A DNA stretch of 7,288 bases, from positions 1 to 7,288 of the forward strand of contig CAYYWV010000116.1 in assembly GCA_964475385.1 (NCBI GenBank), given 5' to 3'. Both the position numbers and the translations under genes were made by a program. Source of the stretch: CAYYWV01 sp964475385. GTDB taxonomy: Bacteria > Pseudomonadota > Alphaproteobacteria > JAAXGF01. Positions 6,571 through 7,288 of the stretch are shown one piece after another. Below the pieces are notes generated by a model. It did no database searches. It saw nothing but the letters and a program-made list of their open reading frames with translations, and was not told where the DNA came from. The first letter of the stretch is position 1. Each line of letters opens with the position of its first letter.

Positions 6571-6591
6571 TGGAAATCCTTAAAATTTCCA
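6571..6591. promoter_or_regulatory. AT-rich inverted repeat, possible operator
   Basis: Perfect 7-base arms TGGAAAT (6571-6577) and ATTTCCA (6585-6591) around a 7-base spacer CCTTAAA. The 14-base centre-to-centre spacing and AT content stand out in a GC-rich genome and resemble a dimeric regulator site. It lies upstream of the kinase and just past the cupredoxin terminator. The regulator is unknown. Confidence 0.4.
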
Positions 6592-6619
6592 TTACCGGCC
6601 GGGGTTTCGCACAGGAGCG

Positions 6620-6651
6620 AAAAAACCGGTCTTAGCCACGCCACAGACCGG
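6620..6651 (-). terminator. Rho-independent terminator of the cupredoxin gene
   Basis: Read on the minus strand: a perfect 7-base-pair stem CCGGTCT / AGACCGG (6651-6645 and 6632-6626), a 12-base loop, then six T (6625-6620). It begins about 40 bases after the cupredoxin stop codon. A second, weaker hairpin (GCGAAA/TTTCGC, 6605-6622) overlaps the T-run. Confidence 0.85.
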
Positions 6652-6691
6652 AACCCGACGCGTTCAAGCGGCCCAACGCGACCGCATCGCG

Positions 6692-7183
6692 CTAACGAAC
6701 GGCGATCGCGCCGGTCATGCCGAACAGGGCGTGGCCCGGCACCGTGCATTCGAGCCGAAAGACGCCTGATCGCACCGCGACGAAGTCGAGCTCGCGGACC
6801 GTTCCGGGCGCGACCGCGATCGTCTTGACGTAAGGGGTCGAGACCGCGGCGTCGCCGTTCGTGAGCCTGGCCGCGGCGATCGCTTGGAAGAACCCCTCCG
6901 AGACGAAGGTGTGGGTCGTCGCGCCGGCGTTCTCGATCCGCAGCCGGTAGGGCTTCCCCGCCTCGAAGGCGATCTCGGCGGGCGCGAAGGCGTACTCGGA
7001 AAGCGTCACCGCGACCGTCTCCGCGCGCGACCAGTCGACGCCGGCGGTCCGCGCGGCGGCGTCCGCGACATAGCCCGCAGGCGGGGTCTCGAAGATCGCG
7101 TCGCGCGCGGCGCAGCCGGCAAGCGCGGCGGCCGCAAGCATGGCGGCCGCGATCGGGGCCGCAATCCGGTTGAAGGGTCTCAT
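6692..7183 (-). CDS. Cupredoxin-domain lipoprotein (type 1 copper protein)
   Basis: 163 residues, probably a membrane-anchored blue-copper electron carrier or copper-binding protein facing the periplasm. Residues 1-23 are a lipoprotein signal peptide ending in the lipobox LAGC, so C24 would be the lipidated residue; Ala at +2 predicts transfer to the outer membrane. The cupredoxin domain covers about 57-163. The type 1 copper ligands are all visible: H91 (in TTHTF), then C146, H151 and axial M156 in ECTVPGHALFGM, with the plastocyanin/azurin-like C-x4-H-x4-M spacing. The methionine argues against a nitrosocyanin-type site. The start is firm: AAAGGGAGG lies five bases before ATG 7183. It is followed by its own terminator, so it is probably monocistronic on this side. 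No cytochrome, oxidase or copper-export gene is in the window to identify its redox partner, and I would not give it a specific name. Confidence 0.9.
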   Translation of the reverse strand: MRPFNRIAAPIAAAMLAAAALAGCAARDAIFETPPAGYVADAAARTAGVDWSRAETVAVTLSEYAFAPAEIAFEAGKPYRLRIENAGATTHTFVSEGFFQAIAAARLTNGDAAVSTPYVKTIAVAPGTVRELDFVAVRSGVFRLECTVPGHALFGMTGAIAVR

Positions 7184-7188
7184 CGCCG

Positions 7189-7197
7189 CCTCCCTTT
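7189..7197 (-). promoter_or_regulatory. Strong ribosome binding site of the cupredoxin gene
   Basis: AAAGGGAGG on the minus strand, five bases before ATG 7183. It is the best Shine-Dalgarno in the window and rules out the overlapping longer frame starting at 7259. Confidence 0.8.
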
Positions 7198-7264
7198 CGT
7201 GCTCCGGGGCCTCTCGACGGCAGGCGGCCGAGCGCGCCGCCCCCGTCGCATTCCGTCATCGAAC

Positions 7265-7288
7265 CATACGCTCATAGAGACATACGCT
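7265..7288. repeat. Short direct repeat at the window edge
   Basis: CATACGCT occurs at 7265-7272 and again at 7281-7288, a 16-base period, about 80-105 bases upstream of the cupredoxin start. It may be a tandem regulatory site or part of a longer repeat cut off by the window end. The rest of the upstream region (7198-7264) shows no clear promoter. Confidence 0.4.

Larger units (their letters stand above)
6501..6691. other. Cupredoxin-kinase intergenic region
   Basis: 191 bases between the cupredoxin stop and the kinase start, both leftward. It holds the cupredoxin terminator (6620-6651), an AT-rich inverted repeat (6571-6591) and a GC-rich stem-loop (6534-6555). The kinase promoter must lie here if the terminator is efficient, but I cannot pick out a -35/-10 pair with good spacing. 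Confidence 0.6.

Noticed and set aside
6564..7259. Leftward 231-residue frame overlapping the cupredoxin gene
   Set aside because: Starts upstream of the cupredoxin ATG but lacks a ribosome binding site and gives an Arg-rich composition; the cupredoxin frame has a lipobox, complete copper ligands and AAAGGGAGG.

Overview
The window is a high-GC stretch (roughly two thirds G+C by eye) with strongly G/C-biased third codon positions. The gene families, especially the multi-PAS kinase and the divergent metallophosphoesterase, look alphaproteobacterial. A Rhodospirillales-like host is my best guess, but no marker gene settles it. There are no rRNA or tRNA genes, transposases, CRISPR arrays or other signs of a mobile element, so this looks like ordinary chromosome.

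Layout. The left part reads rightward: a metallophosphoesterase-fold protein (37-942), about 270 bases without a clear gene that contain an AT-rich patch, and a small membrane-protein ORF (probably 1211-1588). The rest reads leftward. From right to left it holds a copper-binding cupredoxin lipoprotein (6692-7183) with its own strong intrinsic terminator (6620-6651), a 1320-residue soluble histidine kinase with six PAS domains and one GAF domain (2538-6500), and an exported parvulin-type peptidyl-prolyl isomerase (1514-2365). The small membrane ORF and the isomerase gene run tail to tail and overlap by 75 bases.

How the genes work together. There is no obvious operon. The terminator separates the cupredoxin from the kinase, and 172 bases with a candidate promoter separate the kinase from the isomerase. 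The kinase has no receiver domain, no transmembrane segment and no response regulator beside it, so its partner lies elsewhere. The cupredoxin and isomerase act outside the cytoplasmic membrane (electron transfer or copper binding, and protein folding). The kinase and the phosphoesterase-like protein are cytoplasmic.

I did not find a clearly new multi-gene system. The points most worth following are: the phosphoesterase homologue that has lost one complete half of its two-metal site while keeping the other; the kinase built from three pairs of related PAS modules, one pair being an unusual PAS variant with a helical insertion and DNA-level repeats; the overlapping small membrane ORF; and two perfect inverted repeats in the kinase leader.
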